Below are positions 55,145 to 63,511 of a stretch of DNA of 64,000 nt, piece by piece. The translations under genes and the position numbers were made by a program. The notes under the pieces are model-generated. The model saw only the letters and a program-made list of their open reading frames with translations. It was not told the DNA's origin and did no database searches. This DNA comes from JACCYI01 sp963828075 (GTDB lineage Bacteria > Actinomycetota > Thermoleophilia > Solirubrobacterales > Solirubrobacteraceae), in contig CAWHDH010000021.1 of the NCBI GenBank assembly GCA_963828075.1, positions 744,001 through 808,000 on the forward strand. The letters run 5' to 3'. Positions within the stretch are counted from its first letter, which is position 1, and each line of letters opens with the position of its first letter.

Positions 55145-56744
55145 CGGGAGGGGTCAGACCCCTTGAGTCGCCTCGACTCAAGGCGTCTGACCCCGGTGTC
55201 TCCCCCCGTCGCAGGGCCTTGAGCATCGTGCCGCGCTCGACCTCCAGGCTGATCAGCTCGTCGGCGAGCCGGACCGCCTCGGTCCGCTCGACCGCGTGGC
55301 CGAGGGCGGCGTTGACGGCCAGGGGCAGCTCGACGCGGTAGTCGTGCGCCGCGGCCCGCGGCACGTCGGACGTCCAGCGGGTCGCACGCAGGAGGTCGAC
55401 GACGACCTGCAGGAACGTGATGCCGGGGATCCAGCGCTGCGCGCGCGGCACGCCCTCGGGGCGGAACGGGGCGTCGGGCAGCCAGTCCGGCCGGCGCCAG
55501 ATCAGCTCGAGCCCGCTGAAGGCGACGACGGGGTCGGCGCGGCGCTCGAGGAACACGAACCGCAGGCGGGCGGCGTCCTCGGGATCGGCGTCGAGCAGCT
55601 CGCGCGTGTTGAGCACCCCGACCCGGTCGTCGGACGGCACCTTGCCCTTGGCCATCAGCCGCGGCAACCGGCTGAAGCGCGGCGTCCCGGCCCACAGCGC
55701 CCGCCCGACGCGCAGCGCATCGAGGGCGCGGACGCCCTCGCGGCGAAACACGTTCTGCGACGCCCATGCGCCGAGCGACTCGCCGTAGACAGCGATCTCG
55801 GGCCCGCCGGCCGGGACGCGCTCGGCGAGGCGGGCGAGCAGCTCGCGATGCGTCCGCGCGGCGATCGGCACCTTGAACGGCATGAACCACGTGCGGCGAT
55901 CGAAGAACTGCACGCACACGGTGGCCACGTCGCCGCGGCCGAAGAGCTCCTCGGCCTGCAGCGGGACGGGGTTGACGTAGCCGCGCAGCGTCGCCGAGCA
56001 GACGAGGATCCGCGCGCGGTCGAACGCGCCGAGGCGCTCGAGCTCGTCGACGGCCAGCTTGCAGCGCTCCTCGATGGCCGGCGCCGATCTGACGCCCGCG
56101 AAGACGCGGATCGGGTCCTGCGCCGGCTCGCCGCGCAGCTCTGCGATGCGCTCGGCGCGCAGTGTCGTGCCGAGGAAGCGGCGGCCCTCGAAGTCCAGCG
56201 CCTCGCGCGGGAGGAGCGACCCGTCGCCGCCGGACGCGCTCTCCGGATAGCCCTCGGGCCAGTCCTCGAGCTTGACCCGCGGCTTGCGCGGCTTCATCCG
56301 CTTGGCTCCGTAGAACCCGCCCGCCGCCAGCGCCGCGGCGACGGCGGCGACCCGCGGGTCGTGCAGCCCGTCCCAGCGCCGCACGGGCGCGATCGCGCCG
56401 AGCACCGCGCCGGTTCCCGCGACCATCGTGCCGGTCCCGGCGAGCGCGACGGCGGAGTTGCGATGGGCCGGCAGCCGCAGCCCGGAGCTCGTGAGCGCCG
56501 CCGCCGCCAGGAGCGCGCGGGCGGCGTTCTCGCCTCCCTCCAGCTGCTCCGCGAGCCGCATCACGACGAGCTCGGCGGCGGTCCCGGCGGCGGCGCCGAG
56601 CAGCCCGGCGGCGATCGAGATCTGCGCCTGGTCGCGGCGCCGGCGGGCGACGAGCGACGGCGTGAAGGAGAGCGCGAGCGCGACGGCGCCGGTCACCAGG
56701 GCGGTGTCGCGGGAGGGGAGACGGTCGCGGGAGAACCAGGACAC
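55134..56744 (-). CDS. Membrane-anchored alpha/beta-hydrolase (Abhydrolase_9 family)
   Basis: 536-aa protein. Several hydrophobic segments in the first ~170 residues (TALVTGAVALALSF, ISIAAGLLGAAAGTAAELVV and others) anchor it in the membrane. The C-terminal catalytic domain has the nucleophile elbow AVYGESLGAWASQNVF (G-E-S-L-G) and typical family sequences FDRRTWFMPFKVP and RVGRALWAGTPRFSRLP. GTG 56744 was chosen so that the gene does not run into the divergent GNAT gene; a start at 56819 would overlap it. The last ~20 residues (PGSDALSRGDSRGLTPP) are translated from the hairpin at 55150-55194, so the natural C-terminus may have been extended. The substrate is unknown. Confidence 0.82.
   Translation of the reverse strand: MSWFSRDRLPSRDTALVTGAVALALSFTPSLVARRRRDQAQISIAAGLLGAAAGTAAELVVMRLAEQLEGGENAARALLAAAALTSSGLRLPAHRNSAVALAGTGTMVAGTGAVLGAIAPVRRWDGLHDPRVAAVAAALAAGGFYGAKRMKPRKPRVKLEDWPEGYPESASGGDGSLLPREALDFEGRRFLGTTLRAERIAELRGEPAQDPIRVFAGVRSAPAIEERCKLAVDELERLGAFDRARILVCSATLRGYVNPVPLQAEELFGRGDVATVCVQFFDRRTWFMPFKVPIAARTHRELLARLAERVPAGGPEIAVYGESLGAWASQNVFRREGVRALDALRVGRALWAGTPRFSRLPRLMAKGKVPSDDRVGVLNTRELLDADPEDAARLRFVFLERRADPVVAFSGLELIWRRPDWLPDAPFRPEGVPRAQRWIPGITFLQVVVDLLRATRWTSDVPRAAAHDYRVELPLAVNAALGHAVERTEAVRLADELISLEVERGTMLKALRRGETPGSDALSRGDSRGLTPPVTS
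55150..55194. repeat. 45-bp near-perfect hairpin starting GGGGTCAGACCCC
   Basis: Arms 55150-55170 and 55174-55194 are 21 bp each with a single mismatch, separated by CCT. The first 13 bases form the palindrome GGGGTCAGACCCC, also found in treZ. The hairpin sits where a pseudogene and the hydrolase gene converge and could end transcription from both sides. It looks like a REP/MITE-type palindromic unit that landed in the 3' end of the hydrolase gene. Confidence 0.8.
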
Positions 56745-56770
56745 CGGGCGCGACCCTACCCTCAGGGCTC

Positions 56771-57298
56771 GTGTCAGCGAGGCTTCCCACGCACGTCTGG
56801 TACCTGGCGCTCGCCTCACCGGACGGGTTGCGACCGGCCCGCGACCCGGGTCCTGACGTGGTGGTCGCCCGCGCTGACGTGCCGGTGGGGGCGCTGAACG
56901 CGTTCTTCTACGCCGAGGTCGGTCGCGAGTTCCACTGGATCGACCGCCTCGTGTGGTCGCGCGAGCGCTGGCAGGCGTACGCGGCGAGGCCTGAGCTCGA
57001 GACCTGGCTGGTCTCCGACCGCGGCACGCCGGCGGGCTACGCCGAGCTCGAGGCGCAGCCCAACGGCGCCCAACACGTGGCGATGTTCGGGCTGCTCGAG
57101 GGCATGCGTGGCCGCGGGCTCGGCGGCCACCTGCTCACCCGGGTGGTGCAGCGCGGGTGGAAGCGCGGGGCGACCGAGGTGACGCTCAACACGTGCGAGC
57201 TCGACGGCGAGCACGCGCTCGCCCACTACCGCGCGCGCGGGTTCGAGGTCGTCCGCGAGGCCGACGAGATGCGCGGGCGGCTGCGTACGCCGGACTAG
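56771..57298 (+). CDS. GNAT-family N-acetyltransferase
   Basis: 175-aa acetyl-CoA-dependent transferase. The acetyl-CoA-binding motif is LLEGMRGRGLGGHLLTRVV (R-G-x-G-x-G/L type), preceded by strand VAMFGLLEG and followed by EVTLNTCELDGEHALAHYRARGF, the usual C-terminal motif. The acceptor is unknown. GTG 56771 is used; the divergent hydrolase begins 26 bp away. The next gene, a methyltransferase, starts 13 nt after the stop, so the two are probably cotranscribed. Confidence 0.87.
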   Translation: MSARLPTHVWYLALASPDGLRPARDPGPDVVVARADVPVGALNAFFYAEVGREFHWIDRLVWSRERWQAYAARPELETWLVSDRGTPAGYAELEAQPNGAQHVAMFGLLEGMRGRGLGGHLLTRVVQRGWKRGATEVTLNTCELDGEHALAHYRARGFEVVREADEMRGRLRTPD

Positions 57299-57311
57299 AC
57301 TCACCGCGCCC

Positions 57312-58262
57312 ATGGCCGCCCCCGCCACCCCCGAGGCGATCCGCGACGTCAACACGCGCTACCACGATGCCGCGGCCCGCCACTACGACGCGAAGTGGGG
57401 CGTCGACCTCGGGGAGGTCGGCCAGGCGCAGGTCCTCGGCAAGGCGCGCAAGCTGCTCGGCCCGCGGCCCGGCCCGTTCGCCCGCTCGCTCGAGATCGGC
57501 GCGGGCACGGGCTACTTCACCTTGAACCTGCTGCTCGCCGGCGTGGTGCGCGAAGCGGTGGCGACCGATATCTCCCCCGGCATGCTCGAGGCGCTGCAGG
57601 CCAACGCCGACCGGATCGGCGTCGCGGTCGAGACGACGGTCGCCGACGCCGAGCGGCTGCCCTTCGACGACGACTCGTTCGACCTCGTCCTCGGCCACGC
57701 CGTCCTGCACCACATCCCCGATCTCGACCAGGCGTTCGCCGAGTTCATGCGCGTCCTGCGGCCGGGCGGGACGCTCTTCTTCGCCGGCGAGCCGTCGCAC
57801 CGCGGCGACCGGATCGCCGCGTACCCCAAGCGCGCCGCCCTGCGCGCCGCCCCACTCTGGCGCCGCGCCCTGCGCATCCGCCCCGGCCACGGCTTCGGCG
57901 GCTCCGAGCGCGACGCCGACGGCAACGGCCACGCCGACGACGAGTCGCTCGAGCCGTTCGTCGACGTGCACTCGTTCACGCCCGACGACCTCTCCGACCG
58001 CGCCCGCGCGGCCGGGTTCGACGCGGTCCGCGTGCGTGGCGAGGAGCTGCTCGCCAACTGGTTCGGGTGGACGAACCGGACGTTGGAGGCGAGTGCCCGC
58101 GCCGAGGACATCCCGTGGCTGTGGATCCAGTACGCCTACCGCGGCTATCTCGCGCTGCAGGTCGTCGACCGCGTGCTGCTCGAGCCCCGTCTCCCGCCGG
58201 CGATCTTCTACAACCTCATGATCGCGGCGCGTAAGCCGTCGGGTCCCGAACTGCATCGCTGA
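57312..58262 (+). CDS. Class I SAM-dependent methyltransferase
   Basis: 316-aa Rossmann-fold methyltransferase. Motif I is LEIGAGTGYFTLNLLLAG (about residues 60-77), the acidic loop is VATDISPGM, motif IV lies in SFDLVLGHAVLHHIPDL, and the post-motif is LRPGGTLFFAGEP, as in methyltransferase_11/25. The C-terminal ~120 residues (FVDVHSFTPDDLSDRARAAG, then a hydrophobic end ALQVVDRVLLEPRLPPAIFY) may bind a lipid-like or small-molecule acceptor. The acceptor is unknown. Confidence 0.87.
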   Translation: MAAPATPEAIRDVNTRYHDAAARHYDAKWGVDLGEVGQAQVLGKARKLLGPRPGPFARSLEIGAGTGYFTLNLLLAGVVREAVATDISPGMLEALQANADRIGVAVETTVADAERLPFDDDSFDLVLGHAVLHHIPDLDQAFAEFMRVLRPGGTLFFAGEPSHRGDRIAAYPKRAALRAAPLWRRALRIRPGHGFGGSERDADGNGHADDESLEPFVDVHSFTPDDLSDRARAAGFDAVRVRGEELLANWFGWTNRTLEASARAEDIPWLWIQYAYRGYLALQVVDRVLLEPRLPPAIFYNLMIAARKPSGPELHR

Positions 58263-58602
58263 GGGAGGTGATCCATTGCATCCGCCACTTCGCCGAGCCG
58301 CGGCGGCGGGATCGCGAGGGCGCGGTGGCGGCGGGGGACTCAGGAGGCCACTCGTGACGCAAGGGGCCGCGGGTGGCGGAGAGAGGCCTTGACAGCGGGA
58401 GGGACCGGATACGCCATTCGCGGCCAGCGGTCCGCGAGTGGCGACTCGCGCCGGTGTGAGCGTTCATCTCGTCACACTCGCGCGTTTCGCGGGCTCGAAT
58501 GTGACGCTGGGCTCGCCCTGGCGAGCATGGCGTCACACTCGGCGCCGAAAACCGCCCGAGTGTGACGCGAGGCACGCTCTCCTCCCCCGCTCGGTCTCTC
58601 CT
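58263..58602. repeat. Intergenic region rich in TGTGACGC/CACTCG palindromes, no gene
   Basis: 340 bp with no convincing gene. GCGTCACACTCGG (58530-58542) and CCGAGTGTGACGC (58556-58568) are a perfect 13-bp inverted repeat. TGTGACGC at 58500-58507 pairs equally with GCGTCACA at 58530-58537, and GTCACACTCG occurs again at 58471-58480. CGCCATTCGCGG (58412-58423) pairs with CCGCGAGTGGCG (58432-58443) with one mismatch. Several mutually exclusive hairpins are possible. It could be a repeat-derived terminator region between convergent genes. Confidence 0.7.
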
Positions 58603-58935
58603 TCAATGCTGGGGTCCGCGATGGCGCTCGGCACGCGAAGACGGCGAGCGCAGCCAGACCGACCACGGCTCCACGCTGCTGGTGAAGAGCACGCCCTCGG
58701 GCCACGGGTCGCCGGCGAGGCGGGCGTGGATCTCCGCCTCGCCGGCCGCGTCGACGACGAGCAGCACGTCCTCGCCGTCGCCCTCCCCCACGGGCCCGCC
58801 GAGGACGACGAAGCCGTCGGCGGCGAGCGCGTCCATGAACGCGGCATGCTCGTCCCAGCCGGCCTGCTCGCGACGGCCCTTGGAGTGGTCCCACGCGGGG
58901 CCGCGCGAGCGCTTGACCAGGTAATAGTCGGGCAC
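58603..58935 (-). CDS. YciI-like (YCII-related) protein
   Basis: 110-aa dimeric alpha/beta-barrel-type protein. The N-terminal strand DYYLVKRSRGPAW, AFMDALAADGFVVLGGPV, and LLVVDAAGEAEIHARLAGDP with PWPEGVLF follow the YCII pattern. The function of the family is not settled (possible small enzymes or partner proteins). The start is GTG 58935. It lies 9 nt downstream of the small membrane protein gene in the same direction, so it is probably cotranscribed. The last ~12 residues are Arg-rich and variable. Confidence 0.8.
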   Translation of the reverse strand: MPDYYLVKRSRGPAWDHSKGRREQAGWDEHAAFMDALAADGFVVLGGPVGEGDGEDVLLVVDAAGEAEIHARLAGDPWPEGVLFTSSVEPWSVWLRSPSSRAERHRGPQH

Positions 58936-58944
58936 GCCGCCAGG

Positions 58945-59355
58945 CTAGGCGCTGCGGATCCGGGCCGCGCCGGCGCCGGACCCGCGGCGGCGGCGGGCGA
59001 GGGCGACCGCCCCGAGCGCGGCCAGCGCGACGGCGGCGCCGGGGATCCACGGCCATGCCGGCGAGTCGTCGGCGGGCGCGATCGCCGGAGCGGGCGCGGG
59101 CGCTTGGCGGGGCTCGACCTCGGCCAGGCCGCTGCCCACGGGCATCTTGGACGCCGGGAAGGCGGTGCGATCGGCGGTGAGCCCGAGGTAGGCCTTGCGG
59201 GCTTCGGCGGACATCGACATCCAGGTGCCGTCGTCGCCCTGGATCAGGCCCACGTCGGGCAGCACGACGGTGTTCCAGCGGACGTCCTCCTCGGGAGTGT
59301 CGACCCGGACCCGGACCACGAGGTGCTCCGCCTTGCTGGCCGGGCCCTCGGCCAC
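58945..59355 (-). CDS. Small protein with C-terminal membrane anchor, unknown function
   Basis: 136-aa protein starting at GTG 59355, supported by GGGAGGGAGG upstream. The N-terminal ~75 residues are a soluble mixed domain (HLVVRVRVDTPEEDVRWNT, LIQGDDGTWMSMSAEARKAY). A Pro/Ala linker (APAPAPAIAPAD) leads to one membrane segment (WIPGAAVALAALGAVAL) and a basic tail RRRRG. The anchor-like end recalls exported proteins, but no signal peptide is visible. It is divergent from the transporter gene, whose ATG is 67 bp away. Confidence 0.6.
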   Translation of the reverse strand: MAEGPASKAEHLVVRVRVDTPEEDVRWNTVVLPDVGLIQGDDGTWMSMSAEARKAYLGLTADRTAFPASKMPVGSGLAEVEPRQAPAPAPAIAPADDSPAWPWIPGAAVALAALGAVALARRRRGSGAGAARIRSA

Positions 59356-59422
59356 CGGGCCGCCCTCCCTCCCTACAACTCCGGCGCGGGGCCGGTTCCC
59401 GGCCGTTGGTAGCGTCCTGGTC

Positions 59423-61030
59423 ATGGGCGCTGCGGCCGGCGAGCGGCACAAGCAGGCAGCGCTCGCAGCCGCGATCATGGGCTCGTTCGTGGTCGGCCTC
59501 GACGCGACGGCGGTCAACGTCGCGCTGCCGGCGATCCGCGACGACCTCGGCGGCGGCCTGGCAGCGCTGCAGTGGATCTCGAACGCGTACCTGCTGGCGC
59601 TCGGTTCGCTCATCCTGATCGGCGGCTCGCTGGGGGACCTGTTCGGCGAGCGGCGCGTGTTCTCGGTGGGCGTGGCCGGGTTCGGCCTCGTGTCCGGGGT
59701 GTGCGCGGCGGCGCCGAGCGTCGAGGTGCTGATCGCCGGCCGGGCGCTGCAGGGGGTGTTCGGCGCGCTGCTGACGCCGAGCGCCCTGGCGGTGATCGTC
59801 ATGGCCTTCACGCCCGCCGAGCGCGGCGCGGCGATCGGGTCGTGGACGGCGTGGTCGGGGATCGCGACCGTCGTCGGGCCGCTCGCGGGCGGCTATCTCG
59901 TCGACGCCGTCTCGTGGCGGCTGATCTTCGCGATCAACGTCCCCTTCGTGGCGATCACGCTCGCGCTGGTAGCCGCCGCCGTGCCGCGCCGGGCGCGCAG
60001 CGGGGCGCGCGTGCACGTCGACTGGGCCGGCGCGGTGCTGACCGCCCTCGGCCTCGCCGGACCGGTCCTGGCGCTGATCCGCCAGCCCGCCGCCGGCTGG
60101 GCGAGCCCGGAGGTGTGGGGCCCCGGCCTCGGTGGCCTCCTCCTGCTCGCCGCGTTCCTGCGCCACGAGACCCGCAGCCCCGCCCCGATGCTGCCGCTCT
60201 CGCTGTTCCGCCGGCGCAACTTCGCGGTGGGCAACCTCGAGACGTTCGCGATGTACGGCGGGCTGAGCTGCACGTTCTTCTTCGTCGTGCTGTTCCTGCA
60301 ATCGGTCGCCGGCTACGACGCGCTGCAGGCGGGGCTCGCGATGATGCCGGCCACGCTGGTGATGTTCGCGCTCTCCAAGCGGGTGGGCCGGCTGGCCGAC
60401 CGTTTCGGCCCGCGCGCGTTCATGGGCGGCGGGCCGCTGCTCGCCGCGGTGGGGATGGCGCTGATGCTCCGCCTGGACGGCGACGTCGACTACGCCACCG
60501 ACCTGCTCCCGGCGCTCCTGGTCTTCTCGGTCGGGCTCGCGTGCACGGTGGCGCCGCTGACCGCCACCGTGCTCTCCGACGCCGACGAGTCCAACGCCGG
60601 GATCGCCTCCGGCGTCAACAACGCCATCGCCCGGATCGCCGGGCTCCTGGCCATCGCCGCCATCGGCGCGCTGGTCGCCTCGCAGTTCGGCGCCGCGCTG
60701 GACGACCGCCTGCGCGGACACGAGCTCGACACCCCGGCGCGCGCGGCGGTCGAGGAGGCCCGCGGCCAGGCGCTGACCCGTGTCGATCCCGAGGTGACCG
60801 GCGCCGCGGTGGCCGCTGCGGTGGAGGCAGCGTCGGTCCGCGCGTTCCGGGTCGGGATCGGGATCTCGGCGGCGCTGGTCGGGATCGGCGGGCTGCTCGG
60901 CCTGGCCGGTATCCGGAACCCGCGCCGCGAGGTGAGCTGCGAAGGCTGCGCCGGCGGCCAGCTCGCGGGCCAGCCCGCCGAGGCGGCGTACGATCGCCGA
61001 GCGCGCGAGCCGGTCCCCGCGGCCGGTTAA
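59423..61030 (+). CDS. MFS transporter, DHA2 (EmrB/QacA) drug-efflux type
   Basis: 535-aa inner-membrane proton antiporter with about 14 hydrophobic segments. The DHA2 motif LDATAVNVALPAIRDDLG is in the first helix; ISNAYLLALGSLILIGGSLG and the loop GDLFGERRVF (motif A) follow; RALQGVFGALLTPSALAVI is motif C-like. Export of drugs or metabolites is likely, substrate unknown. ATG 59423 was chosen since the first transmembrane helix starts soon after. It is followed 63 bp later by the glycosyltransferase-like gene in the same direction. Confidence 0.92.
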   Translation: MGAAAGERHKQAALAAAIMGSFVVGLDATAVNVALPAIRDDLGGGLAALQWISNAYLLALGSLILIGGSLGDLFGERRVFSVGVAGFGLVSGVCAAAPSVEVLIAGRALQGVFGALLTPSALAVIVMAFTPAERGAAIGSWTAWSGIATVVGPLAGGYLVDAVSWRLIFAINVPFVAITLALVAAAVPRRARSGARVHVDWAGAVLTALGLAGPVLALIRQPAAGWASPEVWGPGLGGLLLLAAFLRHETRSPAPMLPLSLFRRRNFAVGNLETFAMYGGLSCTFFFVVLFLQSVAGYDALQAGLAMMPATLVMFALSKRVGRLADRFGPRAFMGGGPLLAAVGMALMLRLDGDVDYATDLLPALLVFSVGLACTVAPLTATVLSDADESNAGIASGVNNAIARIAGLLAIAAIGALVASQFGAALDDRLRGHELDTPARAAVEEARGQALTRVDPEVTGAAVAAAVEAASVRAFRVGIGISAALVGIGGLLGLAGIRNPRREVSCEGCAGGQLAGQPAEAAYDRRAREPVPAAG

Positions 61031-61093
61031 GTGCTGTTGCGCCGAGTTAGACCCCGCCCCGCCGAAGGCGCGGCGCGCGCGAGCCTCCCAGGC

Positions 61094-62593
61094 ATGAGGC
61101 CCGACTCCGCGGACCGTGCGACACCGGCCGCGGTGGCCGGCGCGCTCGCCCTGGCGATGGTGGCGTCGCTCGTCCTGCGCACCGGCGCGCTGGACGCCGG
61201 GTACTGGATCGACGAGGCGATCGCGGTCGGCATCGCCTCGCACGACTTCGCCGACATCCCCGCCGTCCTGCGCCTGGACGGCTCGCCGCCGCTCTACTAC
61301 CTGCTGCTGCACGTCTGGATGGAGCTGGTGGGCAGCGGCGAGGCCGCCACCCGGACGCTGTCGCTGCTGTTCGCGGTGATCGCGGTGCCGGTCGCGTGGT
61401 GGGCGGGGCGCGCGGCGTTCGATCGCCGCGTCGCCGCGCTGGCGACCGCGGGTGCGGCAGGCAGCCCGTTCCTCACCTACTACGCGCAGGAGACGCGGAT
61501 GTACGCGCTCGTCGTGCTGCTCTCGATGGTGGCGGCCGCCGCCTTCGTCCTCGCCTTCCTTCACGGGCGTCGCGGGCACCTGGTGACGCTCGGCATCTCG
61601 GTGACGCTGCTCCTCTACTCGCATGCGTGGGCCGCTTTCCTCGCCGCTGGGATGGCGGTGGCGTGGCTGCGACTGTGGCGCGCGAAACAGGTTGCCGGCC
61701 GGGACGGCGTGTGGCTCGGCGCGGCGGTCGCCCTCGCATACGCGCCGTGGGTGCCGAGCATGCTCTTCCAGGCCGCGCACACCGCAGCGCCGTGGATGGC
61801 TCGGCCGGCGGCGTACTACGTGCTCGGCGTCCCCGCCACGCTGTTCGGCTACGTCGCGACCCCGTTGCTCGCCGTCGCGGCCGTCCGGGTGTTGCGGGCG
61901 GGGCGCCCAGGCGACGAGGCTACGCGCAGCCTCGTGCTGATCGTGGTCGTCGCCACGCTGCTCGCCTGGTCGTGGTCGCAGGTCCAGCCGTCGTGGGCCC
62001 CGCGCTACGCCGCCGTGCTGTTCGGGCCGCTGCTGCTGGCGCTCGCCGCCACGCTCGCCCGCGGCACCCGCTGGACGGCCGCGGCGCTCGCGGCGGTCGC
62101 CGCGACCTGGCTGCTCAGCGGGCCGCCGCCGGAGAAGAGCAACGTGCGGGCGGTGGCCGGAACGGTCGCCCCGGCGGTCCGGCCCGGCGACGTCGTGGTC
62201 TCGACCCAGCCCGAGCAGGTGCCGGTCCTGCACCGCTACCTGCCGCCGGGGCTCGTCTACCTGACCCCGCTCGGGATCGTGCCGGACCCACGGATGACCG
62301 ACTGGCGCGACGGCGCCGCGCGACTCCGGCGCGGGCAGGCGGAGCGGACGCTGCTCCCCGTCGTCGACCGGCTCGCACCCGGCGACCGCGTCCTGCTCGT
62401 CACCCCCGTCGTCGGCCGCCGGCGCCCGCAGGGCCCCTGGAGCCGGACCGTGCGCGTCCGCACGCGCGAGTGGCGCGCGGCGCTGCGCGGCGATCCGCGC
62501 CTGCGCTCACTCGGCCGCGCGCCGCGCTCGACGTTCCCGCGCCGGCGCAGCACGGTCCGGACCGAGCTCCTCGAGGTCAGAGCGGCGCGCTGA
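61094..62593 (+). CDS. Polytopic membrane glycosyltransferase (GT-C fold, ArnT/PMT-like)
   Basis: 499-aa membrane protein with 9-11 predicted segments. The N-terminal GYWIDEAIAVGIAS carries the D-E motif used by lipid-linked-sugar transferases in the first outside loop, followed by LDGSPPLYYLLLHVW, as in many actinobacterial mannosyltransferase-like proteins, and YYAQETRMYALVVLLS in the middle. The C-terminal ~140 residues are soluble (VVSTQPEQVPVLHRYLPPG). It probably transfers a sugar from a polyprenyl carrier to a cell-envelope acceptor; the acceptor is unknown. ATG 61094 was chosen. Its end overlaps the convergent membrane gene by 17 nt. Confidence 0.8.
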   Translation: MRPDSADRATPAAVAGALALAMVASLVLRTGALDAGYWIDEAIAVGIASHDFADIPAVLRLDGSPPLYYLLLHVWMELVGSGEAATRTLSLLFAVIAVPVAWWAGRAAFDRRVAALATAGAAGSPFLTYYAQETRMYALVVLLSMVAAAAFVLAFLHGRRGHLVTLGISVTLLLYSHAWAAFLAAGMAVAWLRLWRAKQVAGRDGVWLGAAVALAYAPWVPSMLFQAAHTAAPWMARPAAYYVLGVPATLFGYVATPLLAVAAVRVLRAGRPGDEATRSLVLIVVVATLLAWSWSQVQPSWAPRYAAVLFGPLLLALAATLARGTRWTAAALAAVAATWLLSGPPPEKSNVRAVAGTVAPAVRPGDVVVSTQPEQVPVLHRYLPPGLVYLTPLGIVPDPRMTDWRDGAARLRRGQAERTLLPVVDRLAPGDRVLLVTPVVGRRRPQGPWSRTVRVRTREWRAALRGDPRLRSLGRAPRSTFPRRRSTVRTELLEVRAAR

Positions 62594-62954
62594 AGCGGCG
62601 AGCGACGAGGCCCGCCCCGGCGGCAGCGCCGGCCACCACGACGAACGGGCCGAGGATCGCCGCGGACGACGAGCCGGTGCCGAGCGACAGGATCAGGAGC
62701 AGGACGAGGCACACCGGCCCGGCGACGCCGATCGCCCACACCTCGCGCATCGCCTGCCCGCCCCCTGCGGAGGCCTGCCACGCGCCGACCGCACCGCCGG
62801 CCGCCGCGGCGAGCGCGGCGCCGGTGAGGCCGATGGCCACGCCCGCGTCGAATCCGAAATCGTCGCCGAAAACCGACCGCACCGGCGCGGCGAACGCCGC
62901 GAACCCGAGCGCGCACCCGAGCAGCCCCGCCAGGAGCCCGCGGACGCGGCTCAT
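62577..62954 (-). CDS. Module gene C2: small membrane protein
   Basis: 125-aa protein with about four hydrophobic segments (LLAGLLGCALGFAAFAAPV, GVAIGLTGAALAAAAGGAVG, VWAIGVAGPVCLVLLLILSL, ILGPFVVVAGAAAGAGLVA). It is not recognised and not similar to the CPBP protein in the same position of the other module. Its ATG overlaps the lipoprotein stop (ATGA). It is the last gene of the A2-B2-C2 run. Confidence 0.65.
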   Translation of the reverse strand: MSRVRGLLAGLLGCALGFAAFAAPVRSVFGDDFGFDAGVAIGLTGAALAAAAGGAVGAWQASAGGGQAMREVWAIGVAGPVCLVLLLILSLGTGSSSAAILGPFVVVAGAAAGAGLVARRFSAPL

Positions 62955-63511
62955 CGGACCTTCAATGTGTCGATGATCTTCCTCAGGCCGGCGCGGTCGA
63001 AATCCGCCTCGGGCGCGCGCAGCAGGATGTCGAACTGCGTGCCGCCCTTGGAGCGGACCAGGAGGTCGATCGTGCGGATGGGCTGCGGGCCGTCGTCGCC
63101 CTTCTCGTTGTAGCTCGCCTCGAACATCCGGGCGTGCTGCGCGCCTTCGATCTTCACCGAGCGCTCGGAGAGGATCTTCCACTCCCAGCGGCGGACGCGA
63201 TTGTCGGCCTTGAAGGCCTCGAGGGCGAGCTTGAAGGCGCCCGAATCCTCGGGCGTCCGGCCGATCGCGACCTGCGGCGGGAAGCCGCTGGCCCCGTCGG
63301 CGCCGACGAAGGAGCGCGAGGACCCGTTCTCGCTCTTCCGCTCGGGCAGCGCCTTGAACGCCGCGGGATACGCGAGCGCGTAGTCGGGGCCCTTGAGCAG
63401 CTTGAAGCCCTGCGGGACGTCCGTCTCGAGCGATCCGCCGTCGTCCCCCCCGCCACACGCGCCGAGCACCAGGCCGGACAGGAGCACGGCCATGACTCCG
63501 ACGCGTCTCAT
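62951..63511 (-). CDS. Module gene B2: lipoprotein
   Basis: 186-aa exported lipoprotein. The signal peptide MRRVGVMAVLLSGLVLGAC ends in the lipobox V-L-G-A-C and is followed by a GGGDDGG spacer. The mature domain VPQGFKLLKGPDYALAYPAAF, with strands such as VAIGRTPEDSGAFKLALEAF and a final LRKIIDTLKV, suggests a Mog1/PsbP-like (LpqN-like) alpha/beta sandwich. It is paralogous to the frameshifted B1 at 10.6-11.2 kb. ATG 63511 was chosen since it gives an ATGA overlap with gene A2 and places the signal peptide first. Confidence 0.75.
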   Translation of the reverse strand: MRRVGVMAVLLSGLVLGACGGGDDGGSLETDVPQGFKLLKGPDYALAYPAAFKALPERKSENGSSRSFVGADGASGFPPQVAIGRTPEDSGAFKLALEAFKADNRVRRWEWKILSERSVKIEGAQHARMFEASYNEKGDDGPQPIRTIDLLVRSKGGTQFDILLRAPEADFDRAGLRKIIDTLKVR

